Assembly: GCF_001907975.1 (NCBI RefSeq)
Contig: NZ_CP017834.1
Coordinates: 2,899,437-2,963,436 of the forward strand
Direction of reading: 5' to 3'
From: Silvanigrella aquatica
Lineage (GTDB): Bacteria; Bdellovibrionota_B; Oligoflexia; Silvanigrellales; Silvanigrellaceae
Length of the DNA: 64,000 nucleotides
Under the pieces are notes generated by a model. The model did no database searches. It was not told where the DNA came from and saw only the letters and a program-made list of their open reading frames with translations. Positions within the stretch are counted from its first letter, which is position 1. Every line of letters starts with the position of its first letter. This document shows positions 16,546-26,526 of the stretch, in pieces. The translations under genes were made by a program, and so were the position numbers.

Positions 16546-17184
16546 TTAATCGCCGAGACCCGTTGCCAGAAGCTTTCTTCCCTGAGGGAATAGTACTTCT
16601 ATTTTATTCAAACCACTTTCCGCAACCACAAAGCCTATCCCGAAAGATTTATGATGAACAATTTCTCCAGGTCTAAATCGTAAGGATGCCTTGTACTCTT
16701 TAGCTTGAGATACATTATTTTTTTGGGCACTCAATCTTGCTTCATAATGAGCAATATCTTCTGTGGTTCCCGCCAACATACTCAAAGGCAATTGGTTTGA
16801 TCCCTTCGATACGCGACTCTCTGTTTCATCTTTTTTCCGTGATTTAGGCTTCGCTTTTCCTTTCTTTTTCAATGTGCCTTCTTCACCTGTTAAACGCTTT
16901 GCTCCGGCGTCCAAATCAAGATCCTGCTCTTCATCTCGTTCCATCTCTTGCTTTCCTCCTTTTGCTAGTGCGGCTTCAGATTTTGGTGGACGATATTGCT
17001 TCTCTGACTTACAGGTATTGCATTGTACCCTGCCAGGTTTGTTATGAGCTTCGGTAGTTACAATAGTATGAGTTAAATTCATCTTGCAACGATTGCAATA
17101 AGCTAAAATGTCATGGCCTACACGAGATGCAGATTTTGACTGAGATGAAATAAAAAGAGAATTAGGGCCATCCGTAATTGCCAT
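16546..17184 (-). CDS. Zinc-ribbon protein with C-terminal CarD/Tudor-like domain
   Basis: 212 aa from the ATG at 17184, which has GGAGG 4 bases ahead; the frame opens at 17274 but the extra residues overlap the upstream gene. An N-terminal zinc ribbon has CNRC and CNTC pairs (about residues 29-56), then a highly charged linker (EEDLDLDAG, KKKGKAKPKSRKK), and a C-terminal FRPGEIVHHKSFGIGFV...KIEVLFPQGRKLL segment of the G-x-x-V-x-H-x-x-F-G-x-G-x-V kind found in CarD-like and UvrD-tail domains that bind RNA polymerase. A transcription-associated role is inferred. It follows the barrel gene by 37 bases. Confidence 0.7.
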   Translation of the reverse strand: MAITDGPNSLFISSQSKSASRVGHDILAYCNRCKMNLTHTIVTTEAHNKPGRVQCNTCKSEKQYRPPKSEAALAKGGKQEMERDEEQDLDLDAGAKRLTGEEGTLKKKGKAKPKSRKKDETESRVSKGSNQLPLSMLAGTTEDIAHYEARLSAQKNNVSQAKEYKASLRFRPGEIVHHKSFGIGFVVAESGLNKIEVLFPQGRKLLATGLGD

Positions 17185-17221
17185 TTTTCCTCCAAAAGGG
17201 GCTGGACTTAACAAAAAAAAA

Positions 17222-18100
17222 TTAAAGAGAGAATGCGAGCTCAACTCCCGCAGTTTGCCTGAGTGTTGTATCATCGGAATCTGTCTTTACAAGCGTATAA
17301 TAGAGGTGAAGAAGGGGTCCTTTAAAAAAAATACCGCTACCCCAAAAAAATCTTTCATTTTTAGGGTTATATCCCACACTCCCTTTTAATTCAAAAAAAG
17401 TTTGCGCCAGAATATTAACTCCACCTATAACGCTTTGAAATCCATTCTTTGAATCAAATAAGACATCTGCGTTTAAAGTATAAAATTGATTTAAGGCAAC
17501 AGTTGATACTCCCACATCAATAATACTAGCATTATATTTATCAAATAAGCCATTCGTACTGAGACCTAAAAAAAAGGGCTGCTGCCAAGAGGTATTTATT
17601 TGATAAAATAATCCTGCCCCCATTCTGTAATTTGAATTTTGCCATTGCCAGCTATCTGTTAAGCCAAGTTGTTGATATTCTCCAGATAGACCAACACTCA
17701 AATTAGGAATGGCAGGAATTTGATAACCAAAAGCGGCTTTGAAACTTCTATCTCTTGAGGTTTCATTGGGAATTGTTTGTCTCCCACGAATAACCATAGC
17801 TACAGGGGTGGTTGTAGAATCAAAAACTCCCGCTTCCAATAAATCAAAATAATTTTGCCAAGATGTTCCGCCAAAAACAGAATATTGTTTTTTTAATGCA
17901 GGTAAAATAGCAGGATTGGCGTCCATCACCGAAGCATCACCAGGTGCCGATGCCCCTGCTCCACTTCCTGCGGCAAAAGAAGATGTAGGAACATTAAGTG
18001 CTGCAGAGGGCTTTACGTTATCAGCAAAAGCAGAATGAGAAATAAATAAGATAGAAAAACAAAACTGGACAAGAATTATTTTCTTTAGTTTAAAGGACAT
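17222..18100 (-). CDS. Predicted outer-membrane beta-barrel protein
   Basis: 292 aa with a Sec signal peptide ending SHSAFA. After an Ala/Gly-rich segment with a DANPAIL motif like those in FadL/PorV-type barrels, the rest is alternating short strands rich in Gly, Tyr and Trp. The C-terminus ELAFSL ends hydrophobic but without the classic Phe. It probably sits in the outer membrane. No substrate is apparent. Divergent from tyrS. Confidence 0.65.
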   Translation of the reverse strand: MSFKLKKIILVQFCFSILFISHSAFADNVKPSAALNVPTSSFAAGSGAGASAPGDASVMDANPAILPALKKQYSVFGGTSWQNYFDLLEAGVFDSTTTPVAMVIRGRQTIPNETSRDRSFKAAFGYQIPAIPNLSVGLSGEYQQLGLTDSWQWQNSNYRMGAGLFYQINTSWQQPFFLGLSTNGLFDKYNASIIDVGVSTVALNQFYTLNADVLFDSKNGFQSVIGGVNILAQTFFELKGSVGYNPKNERFFWGSGIFFKGPLLHLYYTLVKTDSDDTTLRQTAGVELAFSL

Positions 18101-18143
18101 ATTTGTCTCCTAAGGTGCTTTCCAAAATGAAAGGGCAGAAATC

Positions 18144-19412
18144 ATGACAGCAAAAAGTTCTCTCATCACAAAACTCCGCGAACGTGGACTCATTGCTCAA
18201 ATTAGCCACGAAGAAGAATTAGAACAATTGCTTTTAAAAGGAAATAAAAATGAAAAAGGAGAGACCTACTCTGTCTACTGCGGATTCGATCCCACAGCAG
18301 CAAGCCTTCACGTGGGTAATTTAGCTGCTCTAATGATGCTCCGAAGAGCTCAAAAAGCAGGATTACAACCTCTTGTTTTATTTGGTGGCGCAACAGGATT
18401 AATTGGTGACCCCACAGGACGCACCGAAATGCGCCCTATGAATACAAAAGAACAAATATTAGAATATATTGAAAATTTTAAATTGCTTGTAAATCGTTAT
18501 TTCCAATTTGACGTTCCTAATCCTCCTATTTTTGTAAATAATATCGACTGGATTGGACCCATGAGCTGGATCGATTTTGCCCGCGACGTCGGCTCTCACT
18601 TTACCGTGGCAAGATTATTGTCTGCGGAAGTGAATAGAACACGGTTTAATGAAGGTGGTTTGACCTTCATGGAACTCGGTTATCAACTTTTACAATCCTA
18701 CGATTTTCTCCATTTATATCAAAAATACAATTGCATTGTTCAATTTGGCGGAGATGATCAGTGGTCTAATATCTTAGGCGGTGCCGATCTCATACGTCGT
18801 GTGCAAAGCGGTAAAGCCTTTGCTGTCACAACACCTCTTCTCGTGGGCAGTGATGGAAAAAAATTCGGAAAAACCGCGGGCAATGCCATTTGGCTCGATG
18901 CCAAACTCACTTCCCCCTACGATTTCTATCAATTTTTTAGAAATGTTCATGACGCTGACGTCGCAAAAATGTTTAAAGTCTTTACGTTCAAAGAAATGGA
19001 TGAAATTACAAAAATATTTAGCGAAAATGAAAATATTAATAAAGTTAAAGAAATTATGGCTTTTGAAGTCACAAAAATTGTTCATGGAGAAGAAGAAGCA
19101 ATTAAAGCACTCGAAGCAGCAAAAACTTTATTTTCGGGACAAATTGGTGATCTTAGCAATGCGCCTGCCACATTTCTTTCAAAACCAGAAGTGGAACAAG
19201 GAATTGATATTTTAGCCTTGTTAATTAAGTGTGGGTTATCGCCAAGTAGAGGAGAAGCACGCAAACTTGTACAAGGTAACGGCTTGAATTTTAATGGCGA
19301 AAAACTAAACGATTTTAATTATAAAATTTCTGAAAAAGATTTTGAAACACCACAAAATGCAATTGTACTCCGTAAAGGAAAAAAGGATTATCACTTAGTT
19401 AAAATGCAGTGA
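18144..19412 (+). CDS. tyrS: Tyrosyl-tRNA synthetase
   Basis: 422 aa, the usual bacterial length. A class I synthetase charging tRNA-Tyr. The HIGH-type motif is HVGN after YCGFDPTAASL; the KMSKS-type motif is KFGKT in VGSDGKKFGKTAGNAIWLD; tyrosine-binding QFGGDDQWSN and a C-terminal S4-like RNA-binding segment (LSPSRGEARKLVQGNGLNFNG) are present. It starts at the ATG 18144, divergent from the barrel gene. Confidence 0.98.
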   Translation: MTAKSSLITKLRERGLIAQISHEEELEQLLLKGNKNEKGETYSVYCGFDPTAASLHVGNLAALMMLRRAQKAGLQPLVLFGGATGLIGDPTGRTEMRPMNTKEQILEYIENFKLLVNRYFQFDVPNPPIFVNNIDWIGPMSWIDFARDVGSHFTVARLLSAEVNRTRFNEGGLTFMELGYQLLQSYDFLHLYQKYNCIVQFGGDDQWSNILGGADLIRRVQSGKAFAVTTPLLVGSDGKKFGKTAGNAIWLDAKLTSPYDFYQFFRNVHDADVAKMFKVFTFKEMDEITKIFSENENINKVKEIMAFEVTKIVHGEEEAIKALEAAKTLFSGQIGDLSNAPATFLSKPEVEQGIDILALLIKCGLSPSRGEARKLVQGNGLNFNGEKLNDFNYKISEKDFETPQNAIVLRKGKKDYHLVKMQ

Positions 19413-19535
19413 TCATTTTTAAAATATACTCGCTTGAAATTTAAATTCTCAAATAATTTCTTGCGATATTCAATAAACAAACATTTTATAATTTTTTTTC
19501 AAATAAATTCATTACAAAAATTAATGATAATATCC

Positions 19536-20468
19536 CTATATATTTTTTTCCGAAAATGATTTTCGCATTATTTTATAAACCTTCTTAAAATTAAAAAAAT
19601 TTAAAGAAAAAATAACTCCCAAAATAACAATAAAACCTCCTATTATTTGTATAAAATAAAAAGATTGACCCATTATTAATGAAATTATAACTGTAAATAC
19701 AGGCACCATGTTAAACCAAATTGAAGTTTTTCCTACACCTAAATTATTTACACCCATGTTCCAAAATAAATAAGCAAGAACAGCTCCAAAAATTGACATA
19801 TAAAAAATTGACATATACACAGAATAAGGCAACGAAATAAGCTCTGTTAAATTAAAATCCTGATATGCTAATAAAATTAATAAAATAGTTCCACTCAGCA
19901 TTGTCATTGCTGTTGTAATTAAAGGTTTTGAGTTTTTAAGAAATCGCTTACAAAGAACACAGTATAACGCCCAACAAATATTACCCAGCATAATGAAATA
20001 ATCTCCCACTGAAATTTGGAGATTCATAAGCTTAGATAATGATCCATTTGTAACTATAATAAGCACTCCAAATAAGCTTAATAACATGCCATATAATAAG
20101 TTTTTATTAAAAGAATCTTTTAAAATAAAGACCGCTAAGGAAGCCGTTAATATGGGATTTGTTGCCATAATTAGAGCACCATTAAATGAAGATGTGAATT
20201 TAAGCCCTAAAAAAAAGAACCCATTAAAACCAGCAACACCAATAAATCCTAACAAAAGATACATTATAAAATTTTCTTTAATTGCCATTTTAAATTGCTT
20301 TTCTTTAAAATAAACAATTATTAAAATGACAATAGATGCCAAAGAAAATCGCAGGGCAGCTGCAACGGTGGGCGGTAAATATTCAACTACAAATTTTCCC
20401 ACATTGAAATTTGCTCCCCAAAATAAGGTTGACATGAAGACGAGAAAAATAGAAAAATATTTTGACAA
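19536..20468 (-). CDS. EamA/DMT-family transporter
   Basis: 310 aa with about ten hydrophobic helices in two similar halves, including the EamA marks LFWGANFNVGKFVVEYLPPTVAAALRF and FGAVLAYLFWNMG. Members export amino acids, nucleobases or metabolites across the inner membrane; substrate unknown. Single gene, convergent with tyrS. Confidence 0.9.
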   Translation of the reverse strand: MSKYFSIFLVFMSTLFWGANFNVGKFVVEYLPPTVAAALRFSLASIVILIIVYFKEKQFKMAIKENFIMYLLLGFIGVAGFNGFFFLGLKFTSSFNGALIMATNPILTASLAVFILKDSFNKNLLYGMLLSLFGVLIIVTNGSLSKLMNLQISVGDYFIMLGNICWALYCVLCKRFLKNSKPLITTAMTMLSGTILLILLAYQDFNLTELISLPYSVYMSIFYMSIFGAVLAYLFWNMGVNNLGVGKTSIWFNMVPVFTVIISLIMGQSFYFIQIIGGFIVILGVIFSLNFFNFKKVYKIMRKSFSEKNI

Positions 20469-20645
20469 ATGAATAACCTTTTTGAATGAAATATGATTTC
20501 TGCCATTAATTAATATTAAAAAAATAATATAACCTTACCATACTCATGAATGCTGATTGGCAAGATCAATTATAGAGACCCTATTTAATAATTATTTTTT
20601 TTGCAAATTAAATAGCATACCAAAAATATATCTTATTTATCAAGA

Positions 20646-21890
20646 TTAAAAACTTTGTAAATATTTATTTTTTCCAAGTTGGATCATGGTGTTTAAATTA
20701 AGTCTTCCATATTTTGTAGTCGTATTTTTATCACCAATTGCGCTGGAATATAAATGCTCCAATGTTGTATTTAAATCTGCATTTGGATATAAACCAAAAT
20801 AAATTGATAATGCAGATGAGACAATAGGTGTTGAAAAACTTGTGCCACTTTGCTTTACCTGATGCCCTGATTTATTTATAACTTCTATATCATTACCTTG
20901 TGCTGAAATATCTACGGAATGCCCATAGTTCGAAAAATAAGATTTCATAAGCTTTAATTCATTATAATCATAATAATGAGAACCTACTGTTATAATATTA
21001 TTTAGACTATATCCTGAAGGATAACTGGGTTCGCTATCTAAATTTTTATTTTCATTTCCTGCAGCAAGAACAAATAAAACCCCTTTTTCTGCCGCCTTTG
21101 AAATAAGGAGTTTTTCAATTGATGACACATTTTTATCTGGCTCATTATTATACTGTAAACTAATATTTACAATTTTAGCTCCTAATATAACGGCTTTATC
21201 TAAAGCAACAGCCAATTGCATGGATCCAAATTTCTTTTGCATATTGTTAATATTATCACTATCTACATTCACTTTAATGGAATATATTTTAGCATTTTTA
21301 GCATACGAATTTTCTACTTCATTTGATTTTGAAAATCCAGTAAATATCGAAGCAATATTTGTTCCATGATCAGACCAATTTTCGGTATTTAAATCGTCAG
21401 TAATATTAATTTCTTGTTCGATTTGATTTTTAATTTCATCTCTTATTTTCACACCGGAATCAATTATGGCTACTTTTACATTTTCTAAATTCAATTTATT
21501 TTTATTGATATTTTCCATAACACTTTGAAAACCAGACTCACAATATGAAAAATGACAATTCCCTAAATTTAATTCCCGTTTTATATTATTATTATTTTGA
21601 TATACTTTTTTTGAATTTTTATTTAATATTTCATTTGTATTTGAGTAAATTTCGTTATTTTTTAAAACCCTACTATCTTTGGGCTTTATAGCAACTAATT
21701 TAGGAATGGATTCAAACCTATATATGACTTCATTTCCATAACTTGCCAATTCCATATCAGAAAGATCCGTTTCGATGACAATAGCACCATCATAAGAGGC
21801 ATCAATTTGACTCCCATTCTGCTGGTTTTTGGCACAAGAAAAAATTGATAGCACGACAAGTAAAGAAAATATTTTTCTTACTTTTTCCAT
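20646..21890 (-). CDS. Subtilisin-like (S8) serine protease, predicted lipoprotein
   Basis: 414 aa from the ATG at 21890 (AAAGG 8 bases ahead; the upstream ATG at 21914 lacks a ribosome site). The signal peptide ends in the lipobox IFSC, so the protein should be lipid-anchored. The S8 triad is complete: Asp in VAIIDSGV, His in DHGTNIASIFTG, Ser in GTSFSTPIVSSA, with oxyanion Asn in AAGNENKN. An acidic N-terminal propeptide-like region of about 100 residues precedes the protease. It would degrade proteins at the cell envelope or outside. Stands alone. Confidence 0.92.
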   Translation of the reverse strand: MEKVRKIFSLLVVLSIFSCAKNQQNGSQIDASYDGAIVIETDLSDMELASYGNEVIYRFESIPKLVAIKPKDSRVLKNNEIYSNTNEILNKNSKKVYQNNNNIKRELNLGNCHFSYCESGFQSVMENINKNKLNLENVKVAIIDSGVKIRDEIKNQIEQEINITDDLNTENWSDHGTNIASIFTGFSKSNEVENSYAKNAKIYSIKVNVDSDNINNMQKKFGSMQLAVALDKAVILGAKIVNISLQYNNEPDKNVSSIEKLLISKAAEKGVLFVLAAGNENKNLDSEPSYPSGYSLNNIITVGSHYYDYNELKLMKSYFSNYGHSVDISAQGNDIEVINKSGHQVKQSGTSFSTPIVSSALSIYFGLYPNADLNTTLEHLYSSAIGDKNTTTKYGRLNLNTMIQLGKNKYLQSF

Positions 21891-22055
21891 ATAAATTACC
21901 TTTAAATATTTCATTATTTAAATTCATAAACTTTTATTTATAAAAAATTATTAAATTATTTTTGCAAAATAATCAAGATTATGGGTAGAAATTTTTTTTA
22001 ATTTTATTTACTTTATGATTGGTAATCTATAAATTTTTCTAACTAATGATAAATA

Positions 22056-22838
22056 TTACTTACTATGCTGATAGACTTCGCCTTTATCAGCAAGATAAAG
22101 CTTTCCATGAGCATTTTCTTTTTTAGCTTGTTCAGAAAATAAAAACTTATAAATAGTTTCCGCAGAAGCTTGAGGTGACATAAGTTCTTTTTTTTCAATC
22201 ATGTTTTTATAAATTCTAACAATTTCTAAATCTTTTGAAGATGAATTGACAACATTATTGACCATATCCGTATGCACAGTCCCAGGATGAATAGAAAGAC
22301 AAGTTAACTCATCCATAGCAAAACGTTTTGATAACCACTGAAAATACAAAAGACAAGCCGCTTTTGTCGCTCCATACAGTTCTAAACCAGGAAAAGGATC
22401 CACAGCAGAAAGAGAGGACAAATGTGCTACAAACGGAACATCCTTTATGTCACCATCATTATGGCTCATAATAAATGGCAATATATCTTCTACAATTTCG
22501 GCACAAGAAAAATAATTCACTCGCATGGCCTCTGATTGTGATTGCCAAAATAAATGCTTTTCCATACGGTTTGATTCGCTTACGCCTAGGATAGGCATGA
22601 CACCAGCACCATAGATAAATCCGACAATAGATTTGCCATAAAGTTGTTTTGATAACTCTAATATAGGGCTATCAGAAATAGGATTGAGCAAATCCCACCA
22701 AATAAAAATATCTTCAAAACCACATTGCCCTCTTCCTAAATGAACAATTTTATACTTATTGTCTTTGATTTTTTTGGCAAGTTCATAACCAATGCCCCTT
22801 GAAAATCCTGTTCCTATAATCCACTTTTCACCGCTCAT
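22056..22838 (-). CDS. Short-chain dehydrogenase/reductase
   Basis: 260 aa classical SDR: cofactor motif GTGFSRGIGYELAK, GAGVMP in place of NNAG, catalytic Ser in LSSLSAV and Y-x3-K in YGATKAA, then HPGTVHTDM. The substrate is unknown. It begins 9 bases after the upstream half transporter, as the last gene of a four-gene operon with a solute-binding protein and two ABC proteins. Confidence 0.9.
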   Translation of the reverse strand: MSGEKWIIGTGFSRGIGYELAKKIKDNKYKIVHLGRGQCGFEDIFIWWDLLNPISDSPILELSKQLYGKSIVGFIYGAGVMPILGVSESNRMEKHLFWQSQSEAMRVNYFSCAEIVEDILPFIMSHNDGDIKDVPFVAHLSSLSAVDPFPGLELYGATKAACLLYFQWLSKRFAMDELTCLSIHPGTVHTDMVNNVVNSSSKDLEIVRIYKNMIEKKELMSPQASAETIYKFLFSEQAKKENAHGKLYLADKGEVYQHSK

Positions 22839-22847
22839 TTTTACCCC

Positions 22848-24737
22848 TCAATGCATTTGAGATTCTTCAAAATGCCTAAAAGCATTTAAAACTGTTTTAG
22901 GAGAACCGTCCATAATAAGTTTACCAGAGTCAAGCCAAAGGATTCGATCGCAATCTTCAATAGTTGTAAGTCTATGGGCGACAATTATTTGTGTTTTTCC
23001 ATTTAAAAACTGTTTTGTCGCATTAATAAGCAACTCTTCGGTATAAGGATCGATGGAACTTGTCGCCTCATCCATTAATACAATTGGTGAATTTTGTAGT
23101 AAACATCTTGCCATACATATTAATTGTTTTTCACCTAATGACAACTCCGCCCCTTTTTCTTGAACAACATAATCTAAAGTTTTATTTCCATTTGCAAATA
23201 ATTTTCCTAAACCCGCTATTTTTGCTACATACATCAATTCTTCATCAGTCACTTTACGATTTATAATTAAATTTTCTCTTAAAGTACCTGCAAATATGGC
23301 GGGTTCCTGAGCAATAAGAGAAATTGATGATCGGAATAATTCTAAATTAACATATTTTCCATCAGATTTTTTTTCTTGTCCCACATCCGCTTCATATCCA
23401 TTTATTTTTACACTCCCCTGATAAAAAGGATAAAGATGAAACAGAGCTTGTATTAAACTTGACTTTCCACTTCCTGTTCTACCAATAACTCCGATTTTTT
23501 CACCTTTATCAATTTTAAATGATACATTATTTAATGCCAATGAAGAATTTTTACTATAGCCTAATGAGAGATTTTCAACAACAATATCAGCATTTTTCAT
23601 ATTAAAAATTTTTGAACTTTTAATTTTTAAATCTTCTTCAAAAGAAAGAATTCTATGATTTGTATTAAATTTAGTTGAATAAGGTAACACTGCTCCCACT
23701 TCAATTTCTTTATGTAAAAATTGATCCATTCTTTCAACTCCCGTAAGAGCTTCTTCTAATGCTGATATCCATTCAAAAAAAACTTGAATTGTTGTAGAAG
23801 TCATGGCTATAAAAGTAAAAGCAACTCCCAAAGCTCCAATGCTCACATATCCTTTCAAAACTAACCAAATTCCAAAAGCTCCCGTTATAAATAATAAAAA
23901 AACATTTAAAAAACCCATTTGTAAAGAAAAAATACTAACACAAATGTTGGTTTTATTTTTTTGCGAAATAAATAAGTTTATTTTATTACTAAATCTATTT
24001 TTAAAAGCAATATCTTTTCTGAATACACGAATAATTTTTGCGCCTTGAGTCGTTTCTGCAAAGTGTGATAAAGCAGGACCACGACTGATACTCAGCTCCC
24101 TTCTTTCTTTCCTCATTTTATATTTATTTAATTTATAAACAAAATAATTTAAAAATACGGATAAGATAAGTAAAGGCAAAAAATAAGGGCTTGCTATCAT
24201 GATCAAAATAAAAAATAAAATAAGATCGAAAGTTACCGAAAGTACTTCAGATAAAGGCCCGCCCGACATTCTTGTAATAGCAGAATAATCACTACTAAAA
24301 CGAGTAATAATACGTCCTATAGGGTTTGTATCAAAAAAAATCATAGGAAACCGCGATACTCTTAAAGTAGTTTCATCATAAAAAATAGCAGCAGAATGAG
24401 TGCCCATTCTTGAAACTGATATTCTAAATATTAATGTTAATAAAATTCCAATTGTTGAAAATATAATTAATAATATAAAAAAATCGGAATCGGAATAATT
24501 TAAAAATATATCATTATGTGAAGAACAAATTGGAGAATTTTTACATAAATGATCAGCCCATTTTCCGATAATATTTGCATTTGCTAATAAAAATGCTCTT
24601 CCTAAAAATCCTAAAAAAATACAAATTATAAATTTTTTTCTAAATTCTCGAACAGACATAGATATTGTTTTAAAAATGGAACGAGAATATTTACCTGAAA
24701 ATGTAACTTCCTCATTCATAAAGGGTGATACTGTCAT
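22848..24737 (-). CDS. ABCC-like half ABC exporter, canonical ATPase half
   Basis: 629 aa: membrane domain with six helices and an ATPase carrying Walker A GRTGSGKSS, signature LSLGEKQL, Walker B IVLMDEATSSID with the catalytic Glu, and switch HRLT. The signature LSLGEKQ and the ID after Walker B resemble NBD2 of eukaryotic ABCC (MRP) proteins. I start at the ATG 24737, which has AAAGG 7 bases ahead, rather than the in-frame codon at 24770 inside the upstream gene. It should pair with the upstream half, which lacks the Glu. Confidence 0.9.
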   Translation of the reverse strand: MTVSPFMNEEVTFSGKYSRSIFKTISMSVREFRKKFIICIFLGFLGRAFLLANANIIGKWADHLCKNSPICSSHNDIFLNYSDSDFFILLIIFSTIGILLTLIFRISVSRMGTHSAAIFYDETTLRVSRFPMIFFDTNPIGRIITRFSSDYSAITRMSGGPLSEVLSVTFDLILFFILIMIASPYFLPLLILSVFLNYFVYKLNKYKMRKERRELSISRGPALSHFAETTQGAKIIRVFRKDIAFKNRFSNKINLFISQKNKTNICVSIFSLQMGFLNVFLLFITGAFGIWLVLKGYVSIGALGVAFTFIAMTSTTIQVFFEWISALEEALTGVERMDQFLHKEIEVGAVLPYSTKFNTNHRILSFEEDLKIKSSKIFNMKNADIVVENLSLGYSKNSSLALNNVSFKIDKGEKIGVIGRTGSGKSSLIQALFHLYPFYQGSVKINGYEADVGQEKKSDGKYVNLELFRSSISLIAQEPAIFAGTLRENLIINRKVTDEELMYVAKIAGLGKLFANGNKTLDYVVQEKGAELSLGEKQLICMARCLLQNSPIVLMDEATSSIDPYTEELLINATKQFLNGKTQIIVAHRLTTIEDCDRILWLDSGKLIMDGSPKTVLNAFRHFEESQMH

Positions 24738-24747
24738 AAAATGACCT

Positions 24748-26514
24748 TTATTCAGAAAGAGTAGAGACAAAATCTCTTACGTAATTTGAGCGTTCATATA
24801 TTTCATAAAATTTACCATTTTCTACAATTTTACCATTTTTTATAAATAAAACTCTGTCACATTTTGGCAAAATGGAAAGGCGATGAGTGGCAAGTATGCG
24901 TGTCTTATTTTTCCAATGACCATTAAGCAATGATTCATTTATTTTCTCTTCTGTATTCACATCAAGTGCACTTAAACAGTCGTCTAATAAAATAATAGGG
25001 CAATTGGCATAACAAGCCCGAGCAATAGCTACTCTTTGTTTTTGACCTCCCGATAAATTAACTCCTCTTTCACCAATTTCTGTATTAAGTCCCAATTTTA
25101 TATTTTCAGTTTGAAAATTAAATTGTGACATTTCTAAGCATTTAATTATTTCATTATCATTATTTTTTTGATAATCATATTCAAATGCCACATTATCTCT
25201 TAAGTTTGAATTCACAATAAAAATATCTTGCGGTACATAGCTAAAGTAAGATCTCAATTTATTTAAATCCATATTCTCAGTAGATTCATTATTTATTTTA
25301 TAGTTTTCACATTCTGAACTTATTATTTTTAATAAAGCTTGTAAAATTAAACTTTTTCCTGACCCCACCTCACCTATTATAGCAACAAATTCATTTTTAT
25401 TTATAACTATGCTAATATTATCAAGCAATAACTTTCCTTCATATTTATAACTTAAATTTTTTATCTCCAGGTCGCATCCTTCTGAATTTGTATTTTCTAA
25501 ATTATTATTTTTCATTTGTACTTCATCTTTTTCTGTTTCTTGATTCCAATAGTTTTGAACCCTTTTAATTGATGTATAGCAATCAGTTATACTTACAAGC
25601 ATTATGGGCAACATACGAAGAGGTCTTGTTAGTAAAACCCCAAATATCCAAAGTAAACTAAATATTTGCCCCGATGATATTTTATTTCCCTCAAGTTTGA
25701 TTAAAAGAAATACGGCAATAATATTAATAAAAAAAGGTGCTGAATATCCTATGGAATTCATTGTAGAGCCATTGGTAACCATAGCAAGTCTATTATTTGT
25801 TTCTTTTATACGAGAATATTTAATTTTTTTCTCTAATGACTCTGTCCAACCCAGCATGCGTATAACTCTCATATTCTGAAGCCATTCATTAACGTGCCCA
25901 ATTCGTATTGCGGCGAACATTTTATTATGAAAAAAATATTTCCCTTGCTTAATAGCCATTAAACAATTCAGAGTTAATATAGAAAGAATAACGACAATAA
26001 TGAGCATGGGATTAATTGATGTCATAATAATAATAGCAACAGGTGCTAATAAGATTGGCAAAATATACGATATAATATTTGGAATCACGTCATCGATTAA
26101 AGTACATGCCGTATATACATCCGTCGCATATACAGACAGCGCTTGACCCGCCGACATTTTTTTAGGATTATCTGCTTTTAAGACTAATGTTTTCGAATAT
26201 GTTTCATGAGATAGCCATTTTTGAATATAACTTCCTTCAAAATAACTAAATATCTTCGAAATAAAAACAGATAGTTGAGATAACATTGAAAATCCAAAAA
26301 TCAATAATAAAAATATAATGATTTCATGACTTATATTTACAGAATTTTTTAATAAACCATCTAAAAATTCTTTTTGATAATAAGGAACCGAAAGAGAAAA
26401 AACAGTAGCAATGAGACTCATAATAAAAACAAAAAATCTCATATGAATTCGCATTAATAAAATTTTTAAAAATAAAGATTTTATTTTTAAATTAAAAAAT
26501 ATTTTATATTCCAT
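24748..26514 (-). CDS. ABCC-like half ABC exporter, degenerate ATPase half
   Basis: 588 aa with six membrane helices and an ATPase: Walker A GEVGSGKS, signature LSGGQKQR, Walker B IILLDDCLSALD where Asp replaces the catalytic Glu, and switch HRLS (ATHRLS). The same Glu-to-Asp change marks NBD1 of ABCC proteins (LFDDPLSAVD in MRP1). Together with the next gene it forms an asymmetric heterodimer, in effect a split MRP-like transporter. It lies 12 bases after the solute-binding protein gene. Confidence 0.9.
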   Translation of the reverse strand: MEYKIFFNLKIKSLFLKILLMRIHMRFFVFIMSLIATVFSLSVPYYQKEFLDGLLKNSVNISHEIIIFLLLIFGFSMLSQLSVFISKIFSYFEGSYIQKWLSHETYSKTLVLKADNPKKMSAGQALSVYATDVYTACTLIDDVIPNIISYILPILLAPVAIIIMTSINPMLIIVVILSILTLNCLMAIKQGKYFFHNKMFAAIRIGHVNEWLQNMRVIRMLGWTESLEKKIKYSRIKETNNRLAMVTNGSTMNSIGYSAPFFINIIAVFLLIKLEGNKISSGQIFSLLWIFGVLLTRPLRMLPIMLVSITDCYTSIKRVQNYWNQETEKDEVQMKNNNLENTNSEGCDLEIKNLSYKYEGKLLLDNISIVINKNEFVAIIGEVGSGKSLILQALLKIISSECENYKINNESTENMDLNKLRSYFSYVPQDIFIVNSNLRDNVAFEYDYQKNNDNEIIKCLEMSQFNFQTENIKLGLNTEIGERGVNLSGGQKQRVAIARACYANCPIILLDDCLSALDVNTEEKINESLLNGHWKNKTRILATHRLSILPKCDRVLFIKNGKIVENGKFYEIYERSNYVRDFVSTLSE

Positions 26515-26526
26515 AAAAAATCCATC

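Noticed and set aside
22848..26514. The pair as an ABC importer with the upstream binding protein
   Set aside because: Both ABC proteins are fused permease-ATPases of the exporter fold, with no importer EAA permease.
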